Positions 26,124 to 35,877 of a stretch of DNA of 64,000 nt are shown piece by piece; the first letter of the stretch is position 1; the number at the start of each line of letters is the position of its first letter. The translations under genes and the position numbers were made by a program. The notes beneath the pieces are model-generated. The model was not told the DNA's origin and searched no databases. It was given only the letters and a program-made list of their open reading frames with translations. Origin of the DNA: Butyrivibrio sp. MB2005 (GTDB lineage: Bacteria > Bacillota > Clostridia > Lachnospirales > Lachnospiraceae); the NCBI RefSeq assembly GCF_000424285.1, contig NZ_AUJP01000003.1, forward strand, positions 217,581 through 281,580. The letters are read 5' to 3'.

Positions 26124-26325
26124 GTTTATATGTCAGATACGTCTTCTGAAAATCCAAAGCTTTATATAGAAAATAAGCTTAACGGAAGGAAACGAAGTCG
26201 ATTTTCGAAAATGATTGAATATCGACTTAATATTTGATAGTATATAGTCATGGAAACTGAAAAGTAAAAACAAGTTCCCGACATCTGTTGCTTAACCAGT
26301 GTTTAAAAGAAAGTAAGGAGTTTTT

Positions 26326-26892
26326 ATGAACGATACCAGAGTAAAAATCCTTGAAGCAGTACTTACAGAGTTCAAGGAAAAAGGATCCAAATTCACCATG
26401 GATGATGTAGCATCCGATCTTCATATGAGTAAGAAGACCATCTACAAGGAGTTTGACGATAAGGAAGAGATTTTTGATGCTCTTGTAGATTACTGCTTTG
26501 ATTCCATTAAAGAGAAAGAGGCAGAGGTTCTTGCTGATGACAGCCTTTCTACTGTAGAGAAGATTGAGAAAATAATGATCTGCATGCCTGATAAGTACAG
26601 GGATGTTGATTTCCGTAAAGTTTTTACTCTTAAGGATAAGTATCCCAAGATTTATGCCAAGGTTCAGAAGAGACTTGAGAACGACTGGGGCGATACCATC
26701 GGTCTTATTGAGAAAGGTATTGCAGAGGGCAAGGTAAGGGACCTTCCTATTCCTGTAATCAAGGCTATGACAGAGGCTTCTATCGAGAGATTTTTAAGCT
26801 CAGATGTACTTCTTGAGGGAAATACTACCTATGAAGATGCACTTCAGGTTATGATAGATATAATCATGAGGGGTATTTGCGTAGACAAATAA
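26326..26892 (+). CDS. TetR/AcrR-family transcriptional regulator
   Basis: 188 aa with AAGGAG upstream. The N-terminal helix-turn-helix is clear at residues ~8-50 (KFTMDDVASDLHMSKKTIYK, then EFDDKEEIFDALV). The C-terminal part is an all-helical ligand domain whose inducer cannot be told from sequence. It lies 22 bases before the alpha-galactosidase gene on the same strand, and a palindrome sits inside the candidate promoter, so autoregulation and control of the downstream gene are likely but unproven. Confidence 0.9.
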   Translation: MNDTRVKILEAVLTEFKEKGSKFTMDDVASDLHMSKKTIYKEFDDKEEIFDALVDYCFDSIKEKEAEVLADDSLSTVEKIEKIMICMPDKYRDVDFRKVFTLKDKYPKIYAKVQKRLENDWGDTIGLIEKGIAEGKVRDLPIPVIKAMTEASIERFLSSDVLLEGNTTYEDALQVMIDIIMRGICVDK

Positions 26893-26914
26893 AAATTAAA
26901 GTGGGGACTTTAAA

Positions 26915-29335
26915 ATGATAATCAGAAATGAGAACGTATTTCTGCTGCAGACAAAAAACAGCAGCTATTTTCTTCAGGTGCTTCCATCAGGTCATGTGGA
27001 GCATATTCATTATGGAAAATCCATCCTTTCCGGTGGACAGTATGAAGAACTTTTAAAGGGCGATAAGGAGGACAGCAAAATAGTCCTTCAGATGGCTAAG
27101 GCCATGGAGATCAAGCATCGCCATGAGGGTGGTAACATGATAGTGTATTCGACTGAACACTATCCACTTTGTCTCGAGGTTATGCCTCTTGAGATGTCTT
27201 CTTTTGGAAAAGGCGATATCCGCGAGCCTCTTATCGAGGTTTCTCACGCAGACGGCTCCCTTACAAGTGATTTTCTTTTTGATAGTGCTGAGATTTTTGA
27301 TGAGATTTCAGCTCTTGATACTTTGCCCAGCTCCTATGATGACGGACAGGAACTGAAATTTGAGAGCGGAGCTTTAGATAAGGCTTCACAGCTTGTGCTT
27401 ACCCTTAAGGATAAGGAGTATGGCCTTCGTCTTGATCTTATTTACAAGGTTTATCCCGAGTGCGACACAATCACCCGCACTTCCGTTTTATATAATGACA
27501 GCCAGGAAAAGGTTGTAGTGGACAGACTTTTGTCCAACCAGCTGGATTTCCAGAAGGTGGGTCTTAAGCTTACAAGCTTCCACGGACGCTGGGCTGATGA
27601 GATGAATATGTCTGACAGCATCTGCAAGGCAGGAAAAGTTGTTAACGAAGAAATCTCAGCAGGTGAGTCAGGAAGCAGAAGTAATCCCTTCACTATGGTA
27701 AGTGATCCGAATGCTACTGAGGAAGCAGGCGATGTTTACGGCCTTAATCTCATTTACAGTGGCAATCATTACAGTGCTCTTTCTGCAAACGGAACCTTCC
27801 TTTCACGTTTCGTCAGCGGAATTCAGCCCACAGGCTTTTCATGGACTCTTGATGCCGGTGAGAAATTCGAAGCTCCCGAAGCGGTCATGACTTTCTCTGA
27901 CAAGGGCTTCCACGGAATGAGCACCAAAATGCACGATTTCGTAAGAAAGCATATCGTTCGCGGCGTATGGCGTGACAAAGAAAGACCTATTCTTATTAAC
28001 AACTGGGAAGCAACATATTTTGATTTTGATGAAGGAAAGCTCCTTAGAATAGCAAAAGATGCAGCTAAGGCAGGTATCGAATTATTCGTTCTTGACGATG
28101 GCTGGTTTGGCAAGAGAAACGATGATAAGGCAGGTCTTGGCGACTGGACAGTAAATACCAAAAAGCTTCCGGATGGATTAAAGGGACTTGCTGATAAGAT
28201 AAACGGTCTTGGAATGAGCTTTGGTCTCTGGGTTGAGCCAGAGATGGTAAATGAAGACTCTGATCTTTTCAGAGCTCATCCTGAGTGGGCAGTGAGAATA
28301 CCGAATCGTCCCCATTCACTTGGCAGAAATCAGATGATCCTTGATTTCACAAGGAAGGACGTTCAGGATTACATCATAGATGCCATGAGCAAGGTATTTT
28401 CATCGGCAAATATCTCATATATCAAGTGGGATATGAACAGAGTTTTCTCCGATACATTTTCAAGAGAGCTTCCTGCTGAGCGCATGAAGGAATTCACCCA
28501 TAGATATTACCTTGGCCTTTACAGAGTTATGGGAGAACTTACCAAAAAGTTCCCTGAGATTCTTTTCGAAGGATGTTCATCAGGCGGTAACAGATTTGAC
28601 CTTGGTATCCTGAGCTACTTCCCACAGATTTGGGGAAGCGATGATACCGATGCAGTATGCAGAATGGATATTCAGAGAGGCTACAGCTACGGATATCCTG
28701 TTAACAGCTATGGTGCTCACGTATCTGCATGTCCCAATCATCAGACACTGCACACAGTTCCGCTTGAGACCAGATTCTCAGTGGCTGCATTTGGCTGCTT
28801 TGGATATGAGCTTAACTTAAACGAACTGTCTGATGAGCAGAAAAAGCAGGTTGCAGACCAGGTTGCATTTTACAAGGAATGGAGAAAAGTATTCCAGTTC
28901 GGTGATTTCTACAGACTTGATAAATACCGCTTTATGGCTGTATCAAAAGATAAGTCACTGGCTGTTGCCCTTATTTTCCAGAAGGAATGCAGACCTAATG
29001 ATGATTACCTGGCACTTAGAACCATGGGACTTGATCCTGACAAGGTATACAGAATTGCCAATCGTCAGGTTAAGATCAACATCAAGGCCTTTGGAAGCCT
29101 TATAAATACAATGGCTCCCATTCATGTGAAGCAGAATGGAATCATCCATGGAATGATAGATAAATTCTACAAGATGCAGAGTGAAAAAGAAGAGATCACA
29201 ACTACCGGCGGCGTTGCCAACAGCTGTGGTGTGCGTCTTGGACCTGACTATGGCGGAACAGGCTACGGTGAGGATACCAGAATGTTCAGAACAGACGATA
29301 CCAGACTTTACGTTATCGCTGAGGTTCAGGAATAA
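26915..29335 (+). CDS. alpha-galactosidase, GH36 family
   Basis: 806 aa, somewhat longer than the usual ~730. The N-terminal beta-sandwich (~1-330) is followed by the catalytic TIM barrel. Signature stretches are NNWEATYFDFDE, FVLDDGWFG, LWVEPEMVN, YIKWDMNR (nucleophile Asp) and IWGSDDTDAVCR (acid/base Asp), then a C-terminal beta domain. No signal peptide, so it acts in the cytoplasm on imported melibiose, raffinose-type or other alpha-galactosides. The stop is five bases before a bidirectional terminator. It probably forms an operon with the TetR gene. Confidence 0.93.
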   Translation: MIIRNENVFLLQTKNSSYFLQVLPSGHVEHIHYGKSILSGGQYEELLKGDKEDSKIVLQMAKAMEIKHRHEGGNMIVYSTEHYPLCLEVMPLEMSSFGKGDIREPLIEVSHADGSLTSDFLFDSAEIFDEISALDTLPSSYDDGQELKFESGALDKASQLVLTLKDKEYGLRLDLIYKVYPECDTITRTSVLYNDSQEKVVVDRLLSNQLDFQKVGLKLTSFHGRWADEMNMSDSICKAGKVVNEEISAGESGSRSNPFTMVSDPNATEEAGDVYGLNLIYSGNHYSALSANGTFLSRFVSGIQPTGFSWTLDAGEKFEAPEAVMTFSDKGFHGMSTKMHDFVRKHIVRGVWRDKERPILINNWEATYFDFDEGKLLRIAKDAAKAGIELFVLDDGWFGKRNDDKAGLGDWTVNTKKLPDGLKGLADKINGLGMSFGLWVEPEMVNEDSDLFRAHPEWAVRIPNRPHSLGRNQMILDFTRKDVQDYIIDAMSKVFSSANISYIKWDMNRVFSDTFSRELPAERMKEFTHRYYLGLYRVMGELTKKFPEILFEGCSSGGNRFDLGILSYFPQIWGSDDTDAVCRMDIQRGYSYGYPVNSYGAHVSACPNHQTLHTVPLETRFSVAAFGCFGYELNLNELSDEQKKQVADQVAFYKEWRKVFQFGDFYRLDKYRFMAVSKDKSLAVALIFQKECRPNDDYLALRTMGLDPDKVYRIANRQVKINIKAFGSLINTMAPIHVKQNGIIHGMIDKFYKMQSEKEEITTTGGVANSCGVRLGPDYGGTGYGEDTRMFRTDDTRLYVIAEVQE

Positions 29336-29339
29336 AAAA

Positions 29340-29382
29340 TGCCGGACACTTTCAAAAACGAAGGTGTCCGGCACATTTTTTT
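29340..29382. terminator. bidirectional terminator
   Basis: TGCCGGACAC (29340-29349) pairs with GTGTCCGGCA (29364-29373). T-run on the plus strand (29376-29382) and A-run before the stem (29334-29339) let it end both the alpha-galactosidase and the convergent DegV transcripts. Confidence 0.88.
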
Positions 29383-29392
29383 ATATAATCAT

Positions 29393-30274
29393 TTAGTCAA
29401 TGCGCTTCTTACCAACAAAGAAGAGGGCTACTGTTCCGGGGCCTGTGTGGCTTCCGATTGTAGTACCGATATCATAGACTTCGACTTTGCCCTTCATGGC
29501 AGGAATAAGTTTCTCAATCTCAGCTATGAGTGCATCAGCATCTTCTCTGCAGGCTGACTGGGAAATATAGCATTTGCCGTTATAGTCGGCGCCACCCTCA
29601 GCACATTCAAGCATCTTATTGGCAGCTGCTCTTATAACGGCTGTTTTTCCGCGGAGCTTTGCTCTTGCAATGAGGTGACCTTCAAAGTCTACATTGAGAA
29701 GAGGGCAGATCTTAAGGGCACCGCCGAAGAAGCCGGCTGCCTTTGAAACTCTTCCGCCTCTTACAAGGTATGTAAGGTCTGTTGTGAAGAACCAGTGATT
29801 GATATCAAGTCTGTGTTCAAGAGTCCAATCACGGAGCTCGTCTATATTCATGCCGGCATCTCTTCTGTCGGCAATCTCATCCATAAGAAGTCCGAATCCA
29901 GATGAAGCGGCAAGTGAATCCACGATATAAATCTTTCTGCCGGGGAACTCGCTTGTAAGGATATCTGCAGCTATATTTGCAGAATTGATAGAACCGGATA
30001 TTCCGGAACTAAGTGTAAGATGAAGTATATCATAACCTTTTTCAAGAAAAGGCTTAAAATGATCAACGTATTCTTCTGTATTAACCTGGGATGTTCTGGT
30101 CATGGCACCGTCTGCCATAGCTTTATAGAAATCAGCAATAGGATATTTACCATCATCAAGATATTGTTTACCATCTATCTCAAAGTGGAAACATACATAT
30201 TTAATATCTCTTTTTTCAAAATGTTCCTTGCTCAGATCTGCGGTAGAGCAGCAGCTGATAACATACTTGGACAT
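29393..30274 (-). CDS. DegV family fatty-acid-binding protein
   Basis: 293 aa on the minus strand with GGGAGGA before the ATG. DegV pattern: ISCCSTADLSKEHFEKRDI, YPIADFYKAMADGAMTRTSQ with the TSQ ligand-binding motif, then LTLSSGISGSINSANIA and YLVRGGRVSKAAGFFG. DegV/FakB proteins hold a fatty acid and present it to FakA kinase for phospholipid synthesis; whether this one is a true FakB is not decided by sequence alone. It stands alone between two convergent or spaced neighbours. Confidence 0.9.
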   Translation of the reverse strand: MSKYVISCCSTADLSKEHFEKRDIKYVCFHFEIDGKQYLDDGKYPIADFYKAMADGAMTRTSQVNTEEYVDHFKPFLEKGYDILHLTLSSGISGSINSANIAADILTSEFPGRKIYIVDSLAASSGFGLLMDEIADRRDAGMNIDELRDWTLEHRLDINHWFFTTDLTYLVRGGRVSKAAGFFGGALKICPLLNVDFEGHLIARAKLRGKTAVIRAAANKMLECAEGGADYNGKCYISQSACREDADALIAEIEKLIPAMKGKVEVYDIGTTIGSHTGPGTVALFFVGKKRID

Positions 30275-30339
30275 TACAAATCCTCCCTGTTTTTTCTAAA
30301 GACTCCGAATAACATGATACCACAGACCGCAAAATTATG

Positions 30340-32670
30340 CTAATTATGGTTATTCAGATAACTGTTCTCGAAGGTCTCGGCGTCACAGGGTTTGCCGAAG
30401 TAGAAGCCCTGGGCGATGAAGATGCCGATGTCCTGCATTTTTTTGAGCTGGGAGTCGGTTTCGACACCGACTGCGCAGGTCTTGATGTCCATGGTGTCTG
30501 CCATGGACTGGATGGATTTGGCAAGGAGAAGGGCATTGTCGTCCTTGTCGGCTTTTTCGATAAGAGAGTGGGAGAGCTTAATTACATAGAATTTGCAGTC
30601 AAGGAAATTGGACAGATTAAGCTCACCGCCGCCAAAATCATTGAGGCAGATTTTAAAGCCAAAGTTGCCAAGATCAATAAGCACCTCTTTTGATGAATCA
30701 TCAGCATTAAGCATAACGGTGGTACTGATATCAAGGCCTAGCTTTTTTAAAGGGTAATTAACCCTTGAAGATTCGCTCTTTAGGAATGAGATAAAGCCTG
30801 AATCAAGGAGCTGCAATGCAGACAGATTTATGGAGACATAGAACTCCGTGTTGTACTTTTCGTTCCACTTGGTGAACTGCTCCAAAGCTGTCTGAACAAT
30901 CCATGTTCCAAGCTTGCCCATAAGACCCACTTCTTCTGCAACAGGGATCAGCTCATCTGCTGAGTACTCGAAGCTGGCCTCCTTTTTAAGGCGAGGGAAT
31001 ACCTCAGCACCAAATATTCTGCCTGTCTGCGTGTTTACAAGGGGCTGATAGTGCAGCACAAAATCATCCTCAGGTACTGCATTTGATAAAAGATCCTGAA
31101 GATTATTGTGCCTTGCAACCGAAGGTACAAGAGCCTTATCAAAATATTTATAGTCATCCCTTTTGGTGCTTGCTTTTACCATGTACATGGCAGCGTCAGC
31201 ATATTGGAGCAAAAGATCGGGGTTAGAAGAGTCCTTGGGGTATAAGGATACTCCGATACTGCCTGAGAGATTGAAGCTGTAGGTATCAAGCTCCACGGGA
31301 GTGCATAGTAACTCCTGAATCTTCTTGGCTGCGGTCTCCACCTCTGCGTCATTTATTACGTCGCACTGAATGATCATGAACTCATCGCCGCCTGTCCTGA
31401 ATCCAACCATATTTTTGGGAAGACGCAGCATTCTGTGACCGAATTCAGCCAGAACCCTGTCACCCATATCGTGACCATAGGTATCGTTTATAGGCTTAAA
31501 GTGGTTCAGATCAATGGCAAATACTGCGTAGCGCTGTCCTGATTTTTCATAGTCAGCGGTCATGTTCTTTATAAATGAGTTGCTGTATCTTCTGTTATAG
31601 AGTCCCGTAAGGATATCCGTAGAGGACAGCTTTTTCAGGTTATCATTGGCTATTTTCAGATCCTGAGTTTTCTGTGCGACCTGTTCCTCAAGCTTTTTGT
31701 TAAGAGTCTGCTGACTTTCAAGGAGAGAAGCGTCAAGCTGGGAGTTTTCAAAGGTTGCGGTCATGATCCAGTAGCCCATTATCGCAATCAGCACATAGAA
31801 AAACTCGTTTTCAGAAAGGAACCTTATAAAGAATAAAATAATATCAGCAGCTGAGAGGAAAAGTATCTGCATCACAAGGCGGGCCTTTGATTTTTCATTT
31901 CTCTCGTATGAGCGAACGCCGAATTCAAATTGATATTTTTCCTGGGTGTAGGCGCCGAGAGCCATCATAATCATGAAAAGAATGTACAGTAGATCCATGA
32001 ATATATTCTCAGCATCCAGTCCAAGAGCTTCTATGTAGGTGTACTGGAAATCGATAATTATGTATAAAAATATCGCTAACGGAATAAGACAGGTGCCCTT
32101 TTTAATAGACAGACCTTTGATCAGGCGAAGAAGATAAATCGCCAGCATTATCATGAAAAAGTTCACGAAGAAATATCCAAGGGTTCGAACATAGGTGACA
32201 AAGGGAATGGTTCTGCCGGCCAGAAGCACATTAAGGAGCTTCCTGAGAAGGATAAAACCGATGATCGTCATAATGAAGGTATCAGCAAGAAGCTTATACC
32301 TGTTGCGCTGATTCATCTTTTTTCTGATGTACATGAAGATGGATATGCCAAAAAGATAGTTGGGGAATAGGTACAGCGTCTTAATAAAACCGCCAAAGGA
32401 CGTGCTTCCAAGGGCATAAACCGTGAAGAGTTTACATATATCACCCATACTCCAGCACAGGATTCCTAAGCCTATGACCAGGATATTCAATGAAAACTCA
32501 GGAATTCCCTGGGCACAGTTATAGCAAAGTACAAAGGAAAGCAGAGTAACAAGGGGTGAAAAAAGGACAATAAAATGAGTAGCCCCGGCAAAGGTTGAGA
32601 TGACGAGGCAGATATAAGAAATAAATATATAAGCAATAAGCCGTTTTTTAGGATCTTTAAACTGTTCCAT
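30340..32670 (-). CDS. membrane GGDEF diguanylate cyclase with degenerate EAL domain
   Basis: 776 aa. Residues ~1-300 contain about eight predicted membrane helices, then a short coiled coil (~310-345). The GGDEF domain (~350-505) has the intact RTGGDEF motif; the inhibitory RxxD site just upstream is absent (PKNM in its place). The C-terminal EAL-like domain (~520-770) has lost key residues: GAEVFPR instead of xEALxR, LNDFGGG instead of DDFGTG, KLSHSL instead of KIDxxF, AVGVET instead of AEGVET. It should synthesise c-di-GMP, while the EAL part probably binds or regulates rather than hydrolyses. No strong ribosome site is seen before this ATG. Confidence 0.9.
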   Translation of the reverse strand: MEQFKDPKKRLIAYIFISYICLVISTFAGATHFIVLFSPLVTLLSFVLCYNCAQGIPEFSLNILVIGLGILCWSMGDICKLFTVYALGSTSFGGFIKTLYLFPNYLFGISIFMYIRKKMNQRNRYKLLADTFIMTIIGFILLRKLLNVLLAGRTIPFVTYVRTLGYFFVNFFMIMLAIYLLRLIKGLSIKKGTCLIPLAIFLYIIIDFQYTYIEALGLDAENIFMDLLYILFMIMMALGAYTQEKYQFEFGVRSYERNEKSKARLVMQILFLSAADIILFFIRFLSENEFFYVLIAIMGYWIMTATFENSQLDASLLESQQTLNKKLEEQVAQKTQDLKIANDNLKKLSSTDILTGLYNRRYSNSFIKNMTADYEKSGQRYAVFAIDLNHFKPINDTYGHDMGDRVLAEFGHRMLRLPKNMVGFRTGGDEFMIIQCDVINDAEVETAAKKIQELLCTPVELDTYSFNLSGSIGVSLYPKDSSNPDLLLQYADAAMYMVKASTKRDDYKYFDKALVPSVARHNNLQDLLSNAVPEDDFVLHYQPLVNTQTGRIFGAEVFPRLKKEASFEYSADELIPVAEEVGLMGKLGTWIVQTALEQFTKWNEKYNTEFYVSINLSALQLLDSGFISFLKSESSRVNYPLKKLGLDISTTVMLNADDSSKEVLIDLGNFGFKICLNDFGGGELNLSNFLDCKFYVIKLSHSLIEKADKDDNALLLAKSIQSMADTMDIKTCAVGVETDSQLKKMQDIGIFIAQGFYFGKPCDAETFENSYLNNHN

Positions 32671-32776
32671 AGGCTAAATATAGTTGTAAATACAAATAAT
32701 ATTACGTTTATATTATAAGCCTTAGCTTTATCTATAAGTATTAAAACAAAGTAAATTATTCTTATATGAAAATTAA

Positions 32777-32810
32777 GAAAACGCTCTGCACATCAAAGTG
32801 TACAGAGCGC
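32777..32810 (-). terminator. terminator of cysS
   Basis: CGCTCTG (32782-32788) pairs with CAGAGCG (32803-32809), extended by ACA/TGT with one mismatch. On the minus strand it is followed by TTTTCTTAATTTT. Confidence 0.75.
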
Positions 32811-32835
32811 TATATAATCTTTGAAAATAAAGGAA

Positions 32836-34248
32836 TTAAGCCTTTTCCCAAACAGTGCCTTCGCGGGTATCCTTAATAGTGATGCCCTTAGAAGCAAGCT
32901 CGTCGCGGATAGCATCTGCTGCTGCGAAGTCCTTGGCTTTCTTAGCTTCCTTACGCTTTGCGATCATCTCTTCAACGTAAGCTGCTAGATCTGAATCTAC
33001 TTCTGAAGAACTCTCCTCTGCCTTAAGAAGATCAAGTGAGAGGACTTCATCAAAGCTCTCGATAAGAGCCTTCTTGGTCTTGTCATTGGTATCAGCCTTA
33101 AGAACATCATATACAACAGTGATTGCACTTGAAGTGTTGATATCTGAGCAAAGTGCAGCTTCGAAATTAGCTCTGTACTCTGCAAATACCTTCTCATCAA
33201 CTTCGCCCTCATCTGTAAGAGAGAGAATTCTCTTTTTGAGCTTGTCGTAGGTGGCAGCAGCCTGATCCAGTGCATCGTATGAGAACTGAAGAGGCTTGCG
33301 GTAGTGACTCTGCAGGCAGAAGAGTCTGTAAACAACAGGGTTGTAGCCCTTCTCCTCAAGGAGGGATACAGTAAGGAACTCGCCCTTACTCTTACTCATT
33401 TTACCTGTCTGGTCATTCAAGTGATGAACATGGAACCAGTAGTTGCACCACTTGTGCCCAAGGAAGGACTCACTCTGAGCAATCTCATTGGTGTGGTGAG
33501 GGAAAATATTATCAACACCGCCGCAGTGGATGTCCATGTATTCGCCGAGGTGCTTCATGGAAATGCATGAGCACTCAATATGCCAGCCGGGATATCCAAC
33601 GCCCCAGGGGCTGTCCCACTTAAGGGCCTGATCTTCGAACTTGGACTTGGTGAACCAGAGAACGAAGTCGTTTTTATTTCTCTTATTGGTATCTTCACTT
33701 ACGTCATCTCTAACGCCTACGAAAAGGTCCTCTTCGTTGTGACCTGTAAGAACGTAGTAATCAGTCAGCTTGGAAGTGTCAAAGTATACATTCTCGCCTG
33801 CAACATAGGCAAAGCCCTTCTCGATAAGGGACTCAACCATGTGGATGAACTCAGGAATGCAGTTAGTAGCAGGCTCAACCACGTCAGGAGTCTTGATATT
33901 GAGCTTTTTGCAGTCAGAGAAAAATGCATCTGTGTAGAACTTTGCGATCTCCATGACTGTTTTGTGCTCACGCTTTGCACCTGCAAGCATCTTGTCTTCA
34001 CCTGTGTCGGCATCACTTGAAAGATGGCCTACGTCAGTGATATTCATAACTCTCTTCACATCATAGCCGATGTAGCGAAGTGTTTTTTCGAGAACATCCT
34101 CACAGATATATGTGCGAAGATTACCTATATGTGCGAAATGATAAACAGTGGGGCCGCAGGTATACATTGCAACCTTGCCGTCTTCATTGGGCACGAAGTT
34201 GTCGATTTTCTTGGTAAGTGTGTTGTAGATATTAAGCTTGTTTTCCAT
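32836..34248 (-). CDS. cysS: cysteinyl-tRNA synthetase
   Basis: 470 aa, full length, minus strand. Class I signatures: TCGPTVYHFAHIGNLRTY with the HIGN motif, the zinc ligands (Cys in TCGPTVY, GWHIECSCIS, and HHTNE), and KMSKSKGE. The C-terminal helical domain ends KGITIKDTREGTVWEK, typical of CysS. It charges tRNA-Cys. Promoter TTGGCA-17-TATAAT lies ~95-120 bases upstream, giving an ~85-base leader; no T-box core was seen in it. Confidence 0.97.
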   Translation of the reverse strand: MENKLNIYNTLTKKIDNFVPNEDGKVAMYTCGPTVYHFAHIGNLRTYICEDVLEKTLRYIGYDVKRVMNITDVGHLSSDADTGEDKMLAGAKREHKTVMEIAKFYTDAFFSDCKKLNIKTPDVVEPATNCIPEFIHMVESLIEKGFAYVAGENVYFDTSKLTDYYVLTGHNEEDLFVGVRDDVSEDTNKRNKNDFVLWFTKSKFEDQALKWDSPWGVGYPGWHIECSCISMKHLGEYMDIHCGGVDNIFPHHTNEIAQSESFLGHKWCNYWFHVHHLNDQTGKMSKSKGEFLTVSLLEEKGYNPVVYRLFCLQSHYRKPLQFSYDALDQAAATYDKLKKRILSLTDEGEVDEKVFAEYRANFEAALCSDINTSSAITVVYDVLKADTNDKTKKALIESFDEVLSLDLLKAEESSSEVDSDLAAYVEEMIAKRKEAKKAKDFAAADAIRDELASKGITIKDTREGTVWEKA

Positions 34249-34340
34249 AGTATTCTCATCTTCTTATCTAAAAATTTATGTATCGCATCCATGAAAAATA
34301 TGCAGATATGCAGATTCCCCAAAGATAAACATCAAGCATA

Positions 34341-34369
34341 ATTATACAAAAAAAGTGCGAATATGCCAA
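34341..34369 (-). promoter_or_regulatory. sigma-A-type promoter of cysS
   Basis: On the minus strand TTGGCA (34369-34364), a 17-base spacer, and TATAAT (34346-34341). It is back-to-back with the promoter of the divergent secreted protein gene. Confidence 0.72.
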
Positions 34370-34391
34370 TATTTAAGGGAAACATATTTGC

Positions 34392-34420
34392 TTCACACAG
34401 GGGTAAAAAGCGAGTATAAT
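34392..34420 (+). promoter_or_regulatory. sigma-A-type promoter of the transglutaminase-like gene
   Basis: TTCACA (34392-34397), 17-base spacer, TATAAT (34415-34420), 35 bases before the ATG. Near-consensus hexamers and exact spacing. Confidence 0.75.
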
Positions 34421-34454
34421 TAATCTGCTTTAATATGCAATAGAGGGATAGTAT

Positions 34455-35639
34455 ATGAAGAAAAATATGTTAAAAGTCTTTGCACTGGCGCTGACAGCAG
34501 TACTTGTTGCAGGGGTACCTTCCCAGTCGGCGATTACAGCAAATGCTAAGATTACTACAACAAAATTAGGACAGTCAGAGGGCGAGCTTCCTGAAGGGTG
34601 GAGAAGCTACGGCAGCTTTAGCGGTGCCAGTTATTATGGCACAGATGCTGAGATTACCATTCCGCCTCAGATAACAGAGCTTGGACAGTTTGCCATATAT
34701 GATAATCCTTATGTACAGGTTATTCATGTGCCTGCCACAGTTACCAATATAGGTGGTTTTTCTATCTATGAGCTTCCTAACCTTCGCTACATCATCTTTG
34801 AAGGTGATACTCAGCTGGAGGAGTATGCCATTCGCAATTGTGCGAATCTTAAGAACATAGTTACTCCTTTTAAAAACAGCAGTGCCGAGAGTATGGCAGA
34901 TTCCTTAGGAGTGGCTGTTACCAGAACCATTAAAGAAGGCTTTGCAAAAAAGAACATCTATCTCCTTGTGGGAGATAAGTTCAATCAGCCTGTCTGCAAC
35001 ACGATTTATGATGACTATGTATGGACCAGCTCCAAGAAGTCTGTAGTTACCGTGGATGCTGCCGGCAGAATTAAGGCGAAAAAGCCCGGAAAAGCCGTTA
35101 TCACAGCTACCAACGCCTACGGATCCTTCAAATATAAGGTAAATGTTTATAAAAAGAACGTTCAGAACCGCGTGAAGCAGGTCAAGAATCTTACGATATC
35201 CAAGAAAATGTCCGATTATGAAAAAGTAAAGGCAGTTCATAATTGGATGATCAGGAATATTTCTTACGATTATAAGAACTATTTAAAGGGAACTCTTCCA
35301 CGAAAGGTATACACGGTAGAAGGCGCACTTCTTGATAAGAAGTGTGTTTGTCAGGGCTATGCCCTTGCCTTTAAAAAGCTTATGGACGAGTATGGCGTAG
35401 CCTGCGTTGTTGTAAGAGGTATGACAACAGGTGGTGGTCACGCATGGAATATGGTCAAGATCGGCGGCAAATGGTATCACATAGATGTGACCTGGGATGA
35501 TCCAATCACAGACGGAACAGGTGTTAATACCAAAATCTATTACACCTATTTCCTTAAGTCCACATCTTATATGAACAAACATGAGCATACCTTTACCATA
35601 AGATCATATCCCAGATGCAACAGCAAAAAGTATGATTGA
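34455..35639 (+). CDS. secreted transglutaminase-like protein with Ig-like (BIG2) domain
   Basis: 394 aa. Residues 1-~30 are a signal peptide (KKNMLKVFALALTAVLVAG). Residues ~60-140 look like a BspA-type leucine-rich segment (DAEITIPPQITELGQFAIYD, VIHVPATVTNIGGF). A BIG2-like repeat (VWTSSKKSVVTVDAAGRIKA) lies at ~188-230. The transglutaminase-like core is at ~255-375, with Cys in CVCQGYALAF, His in GGGHAWNMV and Asp in YHIDVTWDDP, the full catalytic triad. It is likely a surface protease or crosslinking enzyme acting on peptides or wall components. A terminator follows at once. Confidence 0.88.
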   Translation: MKKNMLKVFALALTAVLVAGVPSQSAITANAKITTTKLGQSEGELPEGWRSYGSFSGASYYGTDAEITIPPQITELGQFAIYDNPYVQVIHVPATVTNIGGFSIYELPNLRYIIFEGDTQLEEYAIRNCANLKNIVTPFKNSSAESMADSLGVAVTRTIKEGFAKKNIYLLVGDKFNQPVCNTIYDDYVWTSSKKSVVTVDAAGRIKAKKPGKAVITATNAYGSFKYKVNVYKKNVQNRVKQVKNLTISKKMSDYEKVKAVHNWMIRNISYDYKNYLKGTLPRKVYTVEGALLDKKCVCQGYALAFKKLMDEYGVACVVVRGMTTGGGHAWNMVKIGGKWYHIDVTWDDPITDGTGVNTKIYYTYFLKSTSYMNKHEHTFTIRSYPRCNSKKYD

Positions 35640-35644
35640 GATTA

Positions 35645-35672
35645 AAAGAGCAGATGAAAGTCTGCTCTTTTT
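35645..35672 (+). terminator. rho-independent terminator
   Basis: AAAGAGCAGA (35645-35654) and TCTGCTCTTT (35661-35670) pair perfectly around six bases, with T-run. The rest of the gap to 35877 shows only a TATAAT at 35828-35833 with a poor -35, a possible mgsA promoter. Confidence 0.85.
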
Positions 35673-35877
35673 CTATGTCTTCAAGAAGCTGGAAAATATA
35701 AATATTAGATTCCATTTTACATTTGTGGTGTTGTATGAATACTCGGAGACAGGTATATAAGATAGAAAAATACATATATTTTGTATACTTTTTTTGTCAG
35801 CGACTGTATTCGGCAGAGGCAAGCTTGTATAATGAAAAATAAGTAAGAATATCAATAAAAACAAGGAGGATAAGGGT

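Noticed and set aside
26130..26237. 35-codon frame upstream of the TetR gene
   Set aside because: It has no ribosome site and lies in the leader between promoter and gene.
30337..30693. Open frame on the plus strand inside the GGDEF/EAL gene
   Set aside because: It is a shadow of the EAL-like domain on the other strand, with no ribosome site.
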